35,040 nucleotides of DNA from Chloroflexota bacterium. GTDB lineage: Bacteria; Chloroflexota; Dehalococcoidia; UBA2247; JAUWOP01. Where the stretch lies: contig JAUWOP010000009.1 of assembly GCA_030612045.1 (NCBI GenBank), forward strand, positions 1 through 35,040, in the 5' to 3' direction. Every line of letters begins with the position of its first letter. The first letter of the stretch is position 1. The translations under genes were made by a program, and so were the position numbers. The notes below the pieces were generated by a model that ran no database searches, was not told the origin of the DNA, and saw only the letters and a program-made list of their open reading frames with translations. Positions 17,904 through 27,456 of the stretch are shown piece after piece.

Positions 17904-19037
17904 ATGGATCTTGATCTCACCGAAGAACAAGAAATGCTCAAGACAATGGCTCGTGACTTCTTGCAGAAGGAGTGTCCGAAGAGTTTGGTCAGAGAATTAG
18001 AAGAGAGTGACCAGGGGTACTCTGAGGAGCTGTGGCATAAGATGGCAGAGTTGGGATGGATGGGACTCAACTTACCTGATGAGTATGACGGGCTTGGGAG
18101 CACCTTCATGGATTTGGCGCTTCTTCTGGAGGAGATGGGGCGGAATATTCTTCCCAGCCCATTCTTCTCTACTGTAGTGTTAGGAGCTTTCGCTGTTATG
18201 GATGGGGGAACCGAAGAGCAGAAAACAGAGATACTTCCCAAGTTGGCTAATGGGGAGATAATCATGGCATTAGCATGGCTTGAACCTGATGGTAGCTATG
18301 AGCCCAAATCTATAACAACTCATGCTGTTGCTAGTGGTGATGATTATGTTATTAATGGCACTAAGCTATTCGTTGCAGATGCTAGTGTAGCCGATTACCT
18401 GGTTGCTATAACCAGAACTAAGAATAGTAGTTCTCCTGAAGAAGGCATTACTCTCTTCTTGGTTGATGCCAAGAGCCCTGGGGTAAAGTGTGCTATTGTG
18501 CCTACTATTGGACTGGATAAGCAGTGTGAGGTAGTATTTAACGATGTAAGAATCCCCAAAAAGAATATGCTGGGTGAACTGGATAAAGGTTGGAGTTTGG
18601 CAAAGCGGATTCTCATGCGGGGAATGGTTGGCAAATGCGCTGAGATGGTAGGCGGTGCCCAGGCAACTCTGGATATGGCTAATGATTATGCTAAGGAAAG
18701 GGTACAGTATGGGAAACCCATTGGTAGTTTTCAGGTTATCCAGCATTATCTGGCAAATATGTGGATAGATGTTAATACTTCCAGGTCTATTACCTACGAG
18801 GCAGCATGGAGAGTGAGTGAGAATTTGCCCTGTATTCAGGATGTGGCGATAGCCAAGGGATGGGTAAATGATGCCTACAATCGGGTTACAGAGAGGGGAA
18901 TCCAGGTTCATGGAGCTATTGGAACTACGAGGGACCATGACATGGGGCTCTATTACCGCAGGTCTAAGGCAGCCGAACTTGCTTTTGGTGATACTGGATT
19001 CTGTGAGGAGTTAATCGCACAGGAAAGGGAATTTTAG
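17904..19037 (+). CDS. Acyl-CoA dehydrogenase, likely partner of the preceding gene
   Basis: MDLDLTEEQEMLKTMARDFLQKE, ALAWLEPDGSY, IQVHGAIGTTRDHDMGLYYRRSKAAELAFGD. Confidence 0.93.
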   Translation: MDLDLTEEQEMLKTMARDFLQKECPKSLVRELEESDQGYSEELWHKMAELGWMGLNLPDEYDGLGSTFMDLALLLEEMGRNILPSPFFSTVVLGAFAVMDGGTEEQKTEILPKLANGEIIMALAWLEPDGSYEPKSITTHAVASGDDYVINGTKLFVADASVADYLVAITRTKNSSSPEEGITLFLVDAKSPGVKCAIVPTIGLDKQCEVVFNDVRIPKKNMLGELDKGWSLAKRILMRGMVGKCAEMVGGAQATLDMANDYAKERVQYGKPIGSFQVIQHYLANMWIDVNTSRSITYEAAWRVSENLPCIQDVAIAKGWVNDAYNRVTERGIQVHGAIGTTRDHDMGLYYRRSKAAELAFGDTGFCEELIAQEREF

Positions 19038-19086
19038 CTGGATGAGGCAGGTCATCAAAGTCGGGTGACCCACAGAGAGAGAAATA

Positions 19087-19126
19087 AGAAGGGAGGAGCA
19101 TCTGCTCCTCCCTTCTTTCTTTTATT
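19087..19126. terminator. Rho-independent terminator between convergent genes
   Basis: Perfect stem AGAAGGGAGGAGCA-TC-TGCTCCTCCCTTCT (19087-19116) followed by TTCTTTTATTTT; the region is also T-rich on the minus strand. Confidence 0.85.
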
Positions 19127-19129
19127 TTG

Positions 19130-20323
19130 TTACTCAGGCAGTCCTATGATGCCAACACCTGACACATTTGGAGCCCCACCTATTTGATGGGCTAATCCCA
19201 TACGGGGATTACCACCTATCTGGCGGGCAGGGTTATCAACCTTATGCTGTATCTGTTTGTAACATTCATACAGCATCCTCAACCCACTAGCACCTATGGG
19301 ATGACCGAAGGACTTGAGTCCACCACTGGGATTGACAGGCCTCTCACCATGTAGCTCAAAGCGACCATCATGTATAGCTTCCACAGCATGCCCTTTGGGG
19401 ACAAGTCCAAGGTCTTCGTAGGTAAGCATCTCCGTGGTGGTGAAGCAATCGTGGACTTCAAACATATCTATCTCTTTATAAGGGTTGGTAATCCCTGCCA
19501 TTGCATAGGCCTGCTGAGCAGCCCTCTGAGTTGCGGGCCACCCCATATAGTCAAAGTGAGGGCGGTACGCATGCATTAGTACCGCATCTACACTTACACC
19601 CACCCCCTTAACCAGGAGGTAGTCATCTCTGAATTCCTTAGCCATATCTGCACGGCAAATAATGGCTGCTGCGGCACCATCACTATTACCACAACAATCA
19701 AATATTCCATGCGGCCAGGCAACTATCGGTGCCTTCATTACCTGCTCTAGAGTTACTACTCTCTGGTAGTGTGCTTTAGGATTAAGGGAGCCATTATAAT
19801 GATTCTTCACCGCAATCCTTGCCAAATCCTCTTTCTTAGCCCCATATTTAGCAGCATACCTGACAAAAGGAAGCCCGAAGGAGCCTGGCGCACTGAAGAT
19901 TTTACCATTATAGATACCAAAATTGGTGAAAAATTCAGGACTTGGCACACCACTGAGTCCCGTATCCTTCAGTTTTTCCACTCCCAGAGCCAGCACTATA
20001 TCGTATACACCAGCAGCAACGGCGAAACAGGCATTGCGGAAGGCATCCAATGGAGTAGCACACTGATTCTCCACATGAGAAATAGGCTTACCATCGAACT
20101 TGAGGGGGTCAGCCATCACTGCTCCCGAAATACCTGAGAAAACAGTGCCTACCCAGCCAGCTTCAATTCGCTCGCATGCCTCTTGCGAACTCATACCTGC
20201 ATCCTCATAGGCTTCGAAGGCAGCCTCTACTACCAAGTCCTCCCAACCCACATCCCATCGCTCTCCGAATTTAGTAGCACCCATACCAACTATAGCAACT
20301 TTATCTTTGATTGTTCCTGCCAT
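19130..20323 (-). CDS. SCPx-type thiolase / acetyl-CoA acetyltransferase family protein
   Basis: HVENQCATPLDAFRNACFAVAAGVYD (nucleophile Cys), EVHDCFTTTEM, NPSGGLKSFGHPIGASG. Confidence 0.92.
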   Translation of the reverse strand: MAGTIKDKVAIVGMGATKFGERWDVGWEDLVVEAAFEAYEDAGMSSQEACERIEAGWVGTVFSGISGAVMADPLKFDGKPISHVENQCATPLDAFRNACFAVAAGVYDIVLALGVEKLKDTGLSGVPSPEFFTNFGIYNGKIFSAPGSFGLPFVRYAAKYGAKKEDLARIAVKNHYNGSLNPKAHYQRVVTLEQVMKAPIVAWPHGIFDCCGNSDGAAAAIICRADMAKEFRDDYLLVKGVGVSVDAVLMHAYRPHFDYMGWPATQRAAQQAYAMAGITNPYKEIDMFEVHDCFTTTEMLTYEDLGLVPKGHAVEAIHDGRFELHGERPVNPSGGLKSFGHPIGASGLRMLYECYKQIQHKVDNPARQIGGNPRMGLAHQIGGAPNVSGVGIIGLPE

Positions 20324-20328
20324 TTTAT

Positions 20329-21765
20329 CTATACCTCCCTTACCGGTCTACATTTCCAGTAATAAGCAATGAATGTACCTGCAGCACTGGTGCCTGCTTC
20401 AAATAGCCTTCTGAAAGTGGGCTCAACAACCATATCTATCTTAGCTATCTCTGGAGCACATTCTGTAATCTCTACATATGTCCGGCACTCATCTATCTCT
20501 ACTACTGCGACTACCATAGGGGGATTAGGACTAGGTGCCAGGTTATCAATAACATAGGTAACGACTGTACCCTTCTTATCAGAGAGCCGCACCATATCAA
20601 ACTCATCTTTAGTCTTACAGGTATAACATACCCTACTTCTGGGAAGGTGCATCGTCCCACACTTACGGCACCTCTGTGCCTTGAATGCAATGAGCTGTTC
20701 ACTATCCCTCCATGCTGCCGGTGAATAGCATACATCATCAGGGCGACGTGCCATCTCAACTGGCACAATACCACGAATTTGAAGATACTTCTCATAGCTG
20801 GATATTGGTTTCTTTATGTCCAGATGATAGCTTACCCCTCGTCTATTTCGGAGCTTTTCAATTTCCTCAGTTACTCGCAGGATAAACACATCACAGCCAC
20901 TACTGTAATTTACCATCAGAAGCCTATCCCCTGGCTTTGCCTGCTCCAGGGCGGCAACTAGCATTGTAAGGGTGAAGGCACTACCACTATTACCAATAAC
21001 AGTAAAGAGCGGGTCCTGCACCTGGGTCTTGGGGTCAAACTTCAAAGCAGCTGCGGTAGTATTAAATGTCCTGAGGTCAGGAGCATATAGTATCAGCTTA
21101 CTAAAGTCCTGCGGGGTCAGGTTATACTTCTTCAGTGTTGCAGAGACTGCCTCTACTACATTTCTGGTGTAGCCGCTTTCGATAATGTAGCGACTTTCCC
21201 AGTTATGAACGAAGGTGTCACTTTCCTTTCTCCACCAGTCAACAATTTCATCGTGATGCGAGTAGTAGCCCTCTACAGCCACAGCCACATTCTCATTTCC
21301 TATAAGCAAGCTGGCAGAGCTATCTCCTGTATTAAGTTCTATATCACTCTTAGGTACCCCTACACGGCAATCCGCAGCACTGATGAGAACATTTTTGGCT
21401 GCTCCTGCATCAACAGCATCCAGAGCCGCTCTCAGCGCAGCAGTTCCACATCTCAGAGAGCCAGTGAAGTCAGCGGTGCCTGTCTGTCGAGGCAAATCAA
21501 GGGCAAGCGCCACTATAGCAGCATCCTGCTTCTCTCTGTAACTCGAAGTAGTAGTAGCCATGTAGAAGCGGTCTATCTTACTCCGGTCCGTATCAGCCAA
21601 GCAGTTAACCGCTGCCTCTACTGCCAGGGTTATACTATCCTGGTCATAGTCAGCAACTGCCTTTTCCCCTGCTCCTCCACCTGTTTGCCATGCCTTAGCT
21701 ATCTCCTTGCGTTCCATCCGATAATAGGGAACATACGCCCCATACGAAGTTATCCCTGCTGCCAT
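20329..21765 (-). CDS. HMG-CoA synthase-like (thiolase fold) protein fused to a C-terminal DUF35 rubredoxin-like Zn-ribbon/OB-fold domain
   Basis: ITSYGAYVPYYRMERKEIAKAW, GSLRCGTAALRAALDA, VIGNSGSAFTLTMLVAALEQAKPGDRLLMVNYSSG; then CRKCGTMHLPRSRVCYTCK Zn ribbon and OB region. Confidence 0.9.
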   Translation of the reverse strand: MAAGITSYGAYVPYYRMERKEIAKAWQTGGGAGEKAVADYDQDSITLAVEAAVNCLADTDRSKIDRFYMATTTSSYREKQDAAIVALALDLPRQTGTADFTGSLRCGTAALRAALDAVDAGAAKNVLISAADCRVGVPKSDIELNTGDSSASLLIGNENVAVAVEGYYSHHDEIVDWWRKESDTFVHNWESRYIIESGYTRNVVEAVSATLKKYNLTPQDFSKLILYAPDLRTFNTTAAALKFDPKTQVQDPLFTVIGNSGSAFTLTMLVAALEQAKPGDRLLMVNYSSGCDVFILRVTEEIEKLRNRRGVSYHLDIKKPISSYEKYLQIRGIVPVEMARRPDDVCYSPAAWRDSEQLIAFKAQRCRKCGTMHLPRSRVCYTCKTKDEFDMVRLSDKKGTVVTYVIDNLAPSPNPPMVVAVVEIDECRTYVEITECAPEIAKIDMVVEPTFRRLFEAGTSAAGTFIAYYWKCRPVREV

Positions 21766-21786
21766 TCTAATTACCCTCCTTAGTCT

Positions 21787-22938
21787 TTAATAAGGTAGGA
21801 ACTCTCTACCCAATATCTCCCTGGCAATGACAATCTTCTGGATTTGAGGGGTGCCATCTGCTATTTGCATACCCAGAACATCACGGAGACGCTGCTCTAT
21901 TGGGTATTCCTCACTATAGCCCACATGCCCAAAAATAATCATGCAGCGTTGTATAATGCGGACACATGTTTCAGGAACCCACCACTTAGCCATAGAGGCT
22001 TCCTTGGCATGAGGTAGTCCCTGGTCCCTCATCCATAAAGTCCTGTAGCAGAGCATTCGGGCTGCATCAAGAAGTGTGGCACACTCTGCTATCTCGAAGG
22101 ATACCCCCTCCCATTTAGCAATAGGCTGTCCAAAAGCGACACGCTGTTTAGAATACTCTATAGTCTCATCCAGCGTGGTACCGGCTGCACCCACAGCCAT
22201 CAAACACAGTATCACCCGCCAAAAATCGAATTGTGCTACCACAAGGCGGAAACCCTTGCCTTCTTCACCAATTAGATACTCAGCAGGAACTCGCACATTA
22301 TCCAGAGCAATCGAAGCAGACCCAAGGGGCTTACACCCCGTATGGATATAGGCAGACTTTTCAATACCAGGTAGGTTCAAGGGAACAAGGAAGAAGCTCA
22401 CTCCCTTTGCACCTATTGCAGGATTAGTGTTAGCAGTAAGCAATACCGCTTTCGCCTGCATGCACAGCGTAGCAGCAGTCTTCTCTCCGCTAATGAGGTA
22501 GCTGTTACCATCTTTAACTGCTCGTGTCCTTATAGCTGCAGCCTCTGAACCACACTCAGGTTCAGTATTGGCAAACGCCCCGATTGTCTCCCCTCTGATT
22601 AGTGGCGGTACCCATTCTTGCTGTATCTCTTTTAAGGTTAGCCCAAGAGCAATCTGAAATAGATGAGGAAAGAGCGGTAAAAGAGCCTCACAGAAACTAG
22701 CACGCGCCATCTCCTCTACTGCAACCCCTAGAGAAACCCAATCGCCGGGCTGCCCCCCATACTCCTCAGGGAGACCTATCCCTAGTAAGCCCATGTCTCC
22801 TATAGACTTGACTATCTCTATGGACATACTCTCCTGTTTTGCTCGCTCCTTAGCTCCTGGTGCAAGCTCCTTCTGTGCAAAATTCCTTACTTCACGTCGG
22901 AACATCTCATGGACTTCAGTAAAACCAAATGCTGGCAT
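21787..22938 (-). CDS. Acyl-CoA dehydrogenase
   Basis: MGLLGIGLPEEYGGQPGDW, GAFANTEPECGSEAAAIRTRAV, YSKQRVAFGQPIAKWEGVSF, IADGTPQIQKIVIAREILG. Confidence 0.93.
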   Translation of the reverse strand: MPAFGFTEVHEMFRREVRNFAQKELAPGAKERAKQESMSIEIVKSIGDMGLLGIGLPEEYGGQPGDWVSLGVAVEEMARASFCEALLPLFPHLFQIALGLTLKEIQQEWVPPLIRGETIGAFANTEPECGSEAAAIRTRAVKDGNSYLISGEKTAATLCMQAKAVLLTANTNPAIGAKGVSFFLVPLNLPGIEKSAYIHTGCKPLGSASIALDNVRVPAEYLIGEEGKGFRLVVAQFDFWRVILCLMAVGAAGTTLDETIEYSKQRVAFGQPIAKWEGVSFEIAECATLLDAARMLCYRTLWMRDQGLPHAKEASMAKWWVPETCVRIIQRCMIIFGHVGYSEEYPIEQRLRDVLGMQIADGTPQIQKIVIAREILGREFLPY

Positions 22939-23261
22939 ATTCTCTTTTTTTAAAACCTCCCTTCTTTCTCTTTCTGGTTTGTTACAGATAGACTATCTAT
23001 GAATCTAAGGCGTATTATAGTCTACCACTTTTCTGCAGTCAACTTTCTGGAGCTTGTCTTGTTTACATCCTATGATTTTGTCACCATCTAATTCTGGGTG
23101 ATTGGCAGGGAAGCAAGTGAGGTATTATATCTCTCCCTGAGCATCAACACTCGAGAACTCACTCTTGTTGACACCCCCCACCCCCTGTGGTAAATTTCCC
23201 TCATACTTGCAGCTAACTTTAAGTTGAGACATCTCAGAAATAGGCTGTAAAGGGGAGGAAA

Positions 23262-24935
23262 ATGGCTGAGAATGAGAAGGAGTACTTTACAACTCAAAGG
23301 TATGTAATAAAAGGGGGAGAAAAGATACCCGCAGCGCCAGGATACCATGGATATGGAACAGCTCACACCATTCCACGAATCCTACATACAAACGCACGTA
23401 AAGTCCCCAACAAGGAAGCTATCATTGATGCTCTTACAGGCGAAGTAATGACTCACTCACAATATTATCGTGAGTGTTGTAAGGTTGGTAACATGCTTCT
23501 CGACCTCGGGCTCAAGAAAACCGACCACATAGCCTGGGAATCAGGAGAACGTATCTGGACATTCGAGCTTTACGGCGGTCCCATGCTCGCCGGGATAACT
23601 CAAACTCCTATTAACTATCGGTTTACCGCTGATGAAATAGTAACACAGATGAGCCATTCCGAACCCAAAGTGATACTTTTTCAGGAGGATTATGCCGAGG
23701 TTATAAATGCAATCCGTGACAGAGTACCTTCATGCCAGCATTACATCATAATTACTACTGATAAAAGAACCGAGGCACCCCCGGATACCTTGAATTACTG
23801 GGCACTAAAAGAAAAAGCTTCAGATGAAGACCCGAGGGAGAGAGTTGATGAAATTACCCCAGAGGATTTATTCATAATAATATATACTGCAGGCACTACA
23901 GGGTATCCCAAAGGGATAATGCATTCTCATGGGACTCTAATAGCCGACCAACTGTTCTTTATTAACAGCTTCCGCTATGCTTTCGAGACCCGCCTTCTCT
24001 GGCTTATGCCATTATACCATTGGGGTGGCTACTGTCCCGCTATGGGAACTATCAGCATGGGAGGAACAGTAATTATCTCTACCTACGAACCTGAGAGAGT
24101 ATGGGAAGCGGTGGAGAAATATAAAATAAACTCTCTGCTGATGGCACCCTCAATGTGGATAATGTCGCTGGCTGTCCCTGAGTTCAAGAAGAGATATAAT
24201 CTCTTCTCTCTCAAATCGCTAGCAACTGCCGCTGCTCCTATGCCCAGTACAACTCTGAAAACGATTGTGGAGGCTTTCCCCGATGCTGAGCTACATGATT
24301 GCTATACCTCAACAGAGCAGACCTTCACCACAACATACAAGGATTTGATGCTGAAGTATGAGAGAAATGTTGGTGTGCCCTGGTTTAACCATGAAATATC
24401 GATACGAGACTATGATGATAGAATAAAAGAACTCCCTGACGGTGAGGTAGGAGTGATATATGGGAGAGGGCCAGGTACACACCTAGGCTACTATAAAAAT
24501 GATGAGGAGAACAAGAGGACATTCACACCTGACGGGTGGCAGACTTCGGAGGACACAGGCTACATCGACCCCGAAACTAAGCTACTCTTTTTATTCGATA
24601 GATCGAAAGATGTAATTAATACTGGCGGGGAGGTAGTCTCCAGTGTGGAAGTAGAGCAAGTAGTTCTGCAACACCCTGCTGTCTTCGAGGCAGCGGTAAT
24701 CGGCATCCCTGATGAGAAATGGCAAGAGAAGGTTCACGCAGTAGTAACCCTGAAACCAGGTATGAAAGCAACGCCCAAAGAGATCGAGGAATTCTGCAAG
24801 GGTAAGATAGCAGGGTTTAAGCGGCCAAAAAGTGTCGATATAATAGAGGCACTCCCCAAGAACCCTGTAGGTAAGGTGCTCAAGCGGGAGCTCCGAGAGC
24901 CATACTGGAAGGGATTACCAACCAGGATAGGCTGA
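23262..24935 (+). CDS. AMP-dependent acyl-CoA synthetase/ligase
   Basis: IIYTAGTTGYPKGIMHSHG (P-loop), CYTSTEQTFTTTYKD, GWQTSEDTGYIDPETKLLFLFDRSKDVINTGGEVVSSVEVE, PKNPVGKVLKRELREPYW. Confidence 0.96.
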   Translation: MAENEKEYFTTQRYVIKGGEKIPAAPGYHGYGTAHTIPRILHTNARKVPNKEAIIDALTGEVMTHSQYYRECCKVGNMLLDLGLKKTDHIAWESGERIWTFELYGGPMLAGITQTPINYRFTADEIVTQMSHSEPKVILFQEDYAEVINAIRDRVPSCQHYIIITTDKRTEAPPDTLNYWALKEKASDEDPRERVDEITPEDLFIIIYTAGTTGYPKGIMHSHGTLIADQLFFINSFRYAFETRLLWLMPLYHWGGYCPAMGTISMGGTVIISTYEPERVWEAVEKYKINSLLMAPSMWIMSLAVPEFKKRYNLFSLKSLATAAAPMPSTTLKTIVEAFPDAELHDCYTSTEQTFTTTYKDLMLKYERNVGVPWFNHEISIRDYDDRIKELPDGEVGVIYGRGPGTHLGYYKNDEENKRTFTPDGWQTSEDTGYIDPETKLLFLFDRSKDVINTGGEVVSSVEVEQVVLQHPAVFEAAVIGIPDEKWQEKVHAVVTLKPGMKATPKEIEEFCKGKIAGFKRPKSVDIIEALPKNPVGKVLKRELREPYWKGLPTRIG

Positions 24936-24965
24936 GAGAGTTAACACTACATAAAGATATTCCTC

Positions 24966-24995
24966 TTGACATCTCCACCCTAAAAATGCTACAGT
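24966..24995 (+). promoter_or_regulatory. Putative sigma70-like promoter upstream of dnaA
   Basis: TTGACA (24966-24971), 18-nt spacer, TACAGT (24990-24995). Confidence 0.4.
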
Positions 24996-25227
24996 GGTGC
25001 TCTGATTGGGAAATAGCATAAACTCGAAGCCAATAGTGGGGAAGTCATGTTAAATTTCCCTATCTTTTGCTTCTGTAGTGGGAAGTAGATTCGATAGGGG
25101 GTTTGTCTGAGAGACGAAGGAAGGGGTTCCCACCGCAGTCTAACATCAAAGCTTCATGGTAGTGCTATAAGAGTAACTATCAAAGGGGAGTTAGCTTCAC
25201 ACATCCTTTAGGTAGCGAGGTATTTTA

Positions 25228-26562
25228 TTGAGCCTTAATTCTGCCAGGGAGATATGGGAAGCAGCACTAGGCGAGCTCCAAGTTCAGGTTAGTAAAGCCA
25301 ACTACGATACTTGGCTAAAGGATACAGTTGGTTTAAGAGATGAAGGAAATATATTTGTAGTAGGGACACCTCGTGCCTTTGCTGTAGCATGGCTCGAGCA
25401 GCGTCTCCACTCTCTCATCAGGAAGATTCTGATTGGCGTTACCGGGAGAGATATCGAGATACAGTTTGAGACCTCCCCCGCTGTGGCAGAGTCTGTATCT
25501 AAGGATACCTCTCCTGCTGTCGTTACCAGGAGGGAAGCTTCAATACAAGGAGCATTTGCTTCCCAGCTTAACCCGAACTATACCTTCGATTCCTTCATCG
25601 TTGGAGAATGTAATCGTCTTGCCTGTGCTGTTGCGACAAGTATAGTCGACAAACTGGGGTGTATCTACAACCCGCTCTTTATCTACGGAGGGGTAGGACT
25701 TGGTAAGACTCACCTGTTAAATGCTATTGGTAATGCAACCAATGGCTACAGAGTTATCTATACAAGTGCAGAGCAATTTACCAATGAATACATCAGTGCT
25801 ATCAGAGAAAAAAACACCGGCGAGTTCCGTCACAAGTTCAGAGAGGTAGACTTACTCCTCATAGATGATATTCATTTCCTGAGTGGCAAGAAGCAAACTC
25901 AGGAAGGATTTTTCCACACCTTCAATGATCTCTACAATACCGGCCGCCAGATTGTAATCAGTTGTGACTGTCCCCCAAGTACACTCCCCTCTCTCGAAGG
26001 TAGATTACGGTCTCGGTTTGAGGGAGGATTGATTGTCGACCTCCAGCTCCCTGATATAGAAACCCGTCTTGCTATCCTCCAGTCCAAGGCGAGGAAACTC
26101 CGGAGCACTGTCCCCCTGGATACCCTAGACTTCATTGCTGCGCGGTACACTCATAATATCCGCGAGCTTGAGGGCGCCCTCAACAGAGTCATTACCTATG
26201 CTAAGCTAACGCAGCTACCTCTCTCTCTTGAACTATCCCAAGCAGCCCTGGAGGGTATTACTCCTCCTCCTCCACAGCCACCATCCGCTAACCTGATTAT
26301 AGAAGAGGTGAGTAACTACTTCGGTATCTCCCCGCAACAACTGACTGGAAGAGACAAAGGCAAAGCCTTTGTCCTAGCACGCCAAGTCGCCATGTATCTA
26401 ATCCGCGAGGAAACTAAGCAACCCCTAAGCCTCATCGGAAAGCTCTTTAGTGGGAGGGACCATTCTACTGTCATCCACAACTGTAAGCAGCTTACCTCTA
26501 AGCTAAATAGCGACCCTCTTCTCTTACAGCAGGTTCTGAATATTCAGAACCACTACTACTAA
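25228..26562 (+). CDS. dnaA: Chromosomal replication initiator protein DnaA
   Basis: YNPLFIYGGVGLGKTHLLNAIGN, DLLLIDDIHFLSGKKQTQEGFFHTFNDLY, C-terminal signature LIGKLFSGRDHSTVIHNCKQL; TTG start. Confidence 0.97.
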   Translation: MSLNSAREIWEAALGELQVQVSKANYDTWLKDTVGLRDEGNIFVVGTPRAFAVAWLEQRLHSLIRKILIGVTGRDIEIQFETSPAVAESVSKDTSPAVVTRREASIQGAFASQLNPNYTFDSFIVGECNRLACAVATSIVDKLGCIYNPLFIYGGVGLGKTHLLNAIGNATNGYRVIYTSAEQFTNEYISAIREKNTGEFRHKFREVDLLLIDDIHFLSGKKQTQEGFFHTFNDLYNTGRQIVISCDCPPSTLPSLEGRLRSRFEGGLIVDLQLPDIETRLAILQSKARKLRSTVPLDTLDFIAARYTHNIRELEGALNRVITYAKLTQLPLSLELSQAALEGITPPPPQPPSANLIIEEVSNYFGISPQQLTGRDKGKAFVLARQVAMYLIREETKQPLSLIGKLFSGRDHSTVIHNCKQLTSKLNSDPLLLQQVLNIQNHYY

Positions 26563-26838
26563 CACCCTACCCATCCTCTATTCACAAGAAACACCTCCTA
26601 CTCTACTAATCCATCCACATGAAAATAGCTACACACATCAGGAAGAGCAGGAACGCTCCATAAACAGTCTTATTATTATAAAGATTATCAGAGCTAGTTA
26701 TACTAAGGAAGTTATCTTAAAATATTCTCAACAGTGTTATAATTAACAATCACTTGGAGAACGTATACTTGTTCAAATAGGGATGTGTATGGAGAAGAAC
26801 TGTGGATCTGTTACTAGCGTGATGTTAAGGGAGTGTTA

Positions 26839-27456
26839 ATGGGTGTTAATGGATTAGAAGTGGGTGTCTTTGGGGGAACCTTTGACCCTATTCATCTGGG
26901 GCACCTTATAGTGGCAGAGGAGGTACGGATTTACCTTGCCCTGAGAGAAATACTGTTTGTCCCAGCGGGGCAACCGTGGTTTAAGGTAGAGAGGCAGATT
27001 ACTCCAGCAAATCACCGGGTGCGAATGATAGAGCTTGCTATAGCCTCAAACTCATGCTTCCATCTCTCGACTCTTGAAGTGGATAGGGAGGGGTATTCAT
27101 ACACTGTGGATACAATGATGGAATTACGCGGAGTCTATGGAGAAGAGGTAGAGATGTTCTTCATTTTAGGTATGGATACATTGCGGGGAGTGCCAGAGTG
27201 GAAGAATCCTGACAGGCTGGTGCGGTCATGTCGGCTCGTTGTGGTAACCCGACCTGGCGAGGAAGGCTGGTGGGTACCCACACTGGAGGAGTCTATTCCT
27301 GGAATAGTTGATAGGCTTCTATTAGTCAATGTCCCCGAGATAGACATTAGCTCCACGCAGGTACGCTACAGGGTAGCACAGGGAATGTCCATACGATATC
27401 TTGTTCCTGAGGAAGTACAGCGATACATTCAGAAGAATGGGCTATATCAGCCTTAG
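26839..27456 (+). CDS. nadD: Nicotinate-nucleotide adenylyltransferase
   Basis: GVFGGTFDPIHLGHLIVAEEV, ILFVPAGQPWFK, FILGMDTL, ISSTQVRYRVAQGMSIRYLVPEEVQRYI. ATG 26839, or GTG 26833. Confidence 0.95.
   Translation: MGVNGLEVGVFGGTFDPIHLGHLIVAEEVRIYLALREILFVPAGQPWFKVERQITPANHRVRMIELAIASNSCFHLSTLEVDREGYSYTVDTMMELRGVYGEEVEMFFILGMDTLRGVPEWKNPDRLVRSCRLVVVTRPGEEGWWVPTLEESIPGIVDRLLLVNVPEIDISSTQVRYRVAQGMSIRYLVPEEVQRYIQKNGLYQP

Noticed and set aside
18366-18938. 190-aa minus-strand ORF antisense to the second acyl-CoA dehydrogenase
   Set aside because: Fully inside a confident CDS; low-complexity, non-protein-like composition; no RBS or family signature.
21205-21783. 192-aa plus-strand ORF antisense to the HMGCS-DUF35 fusion
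   Set aside because: Shadow ORF of a clear conserved protein; Ser/Cys-rich translation typical of antisense frames.
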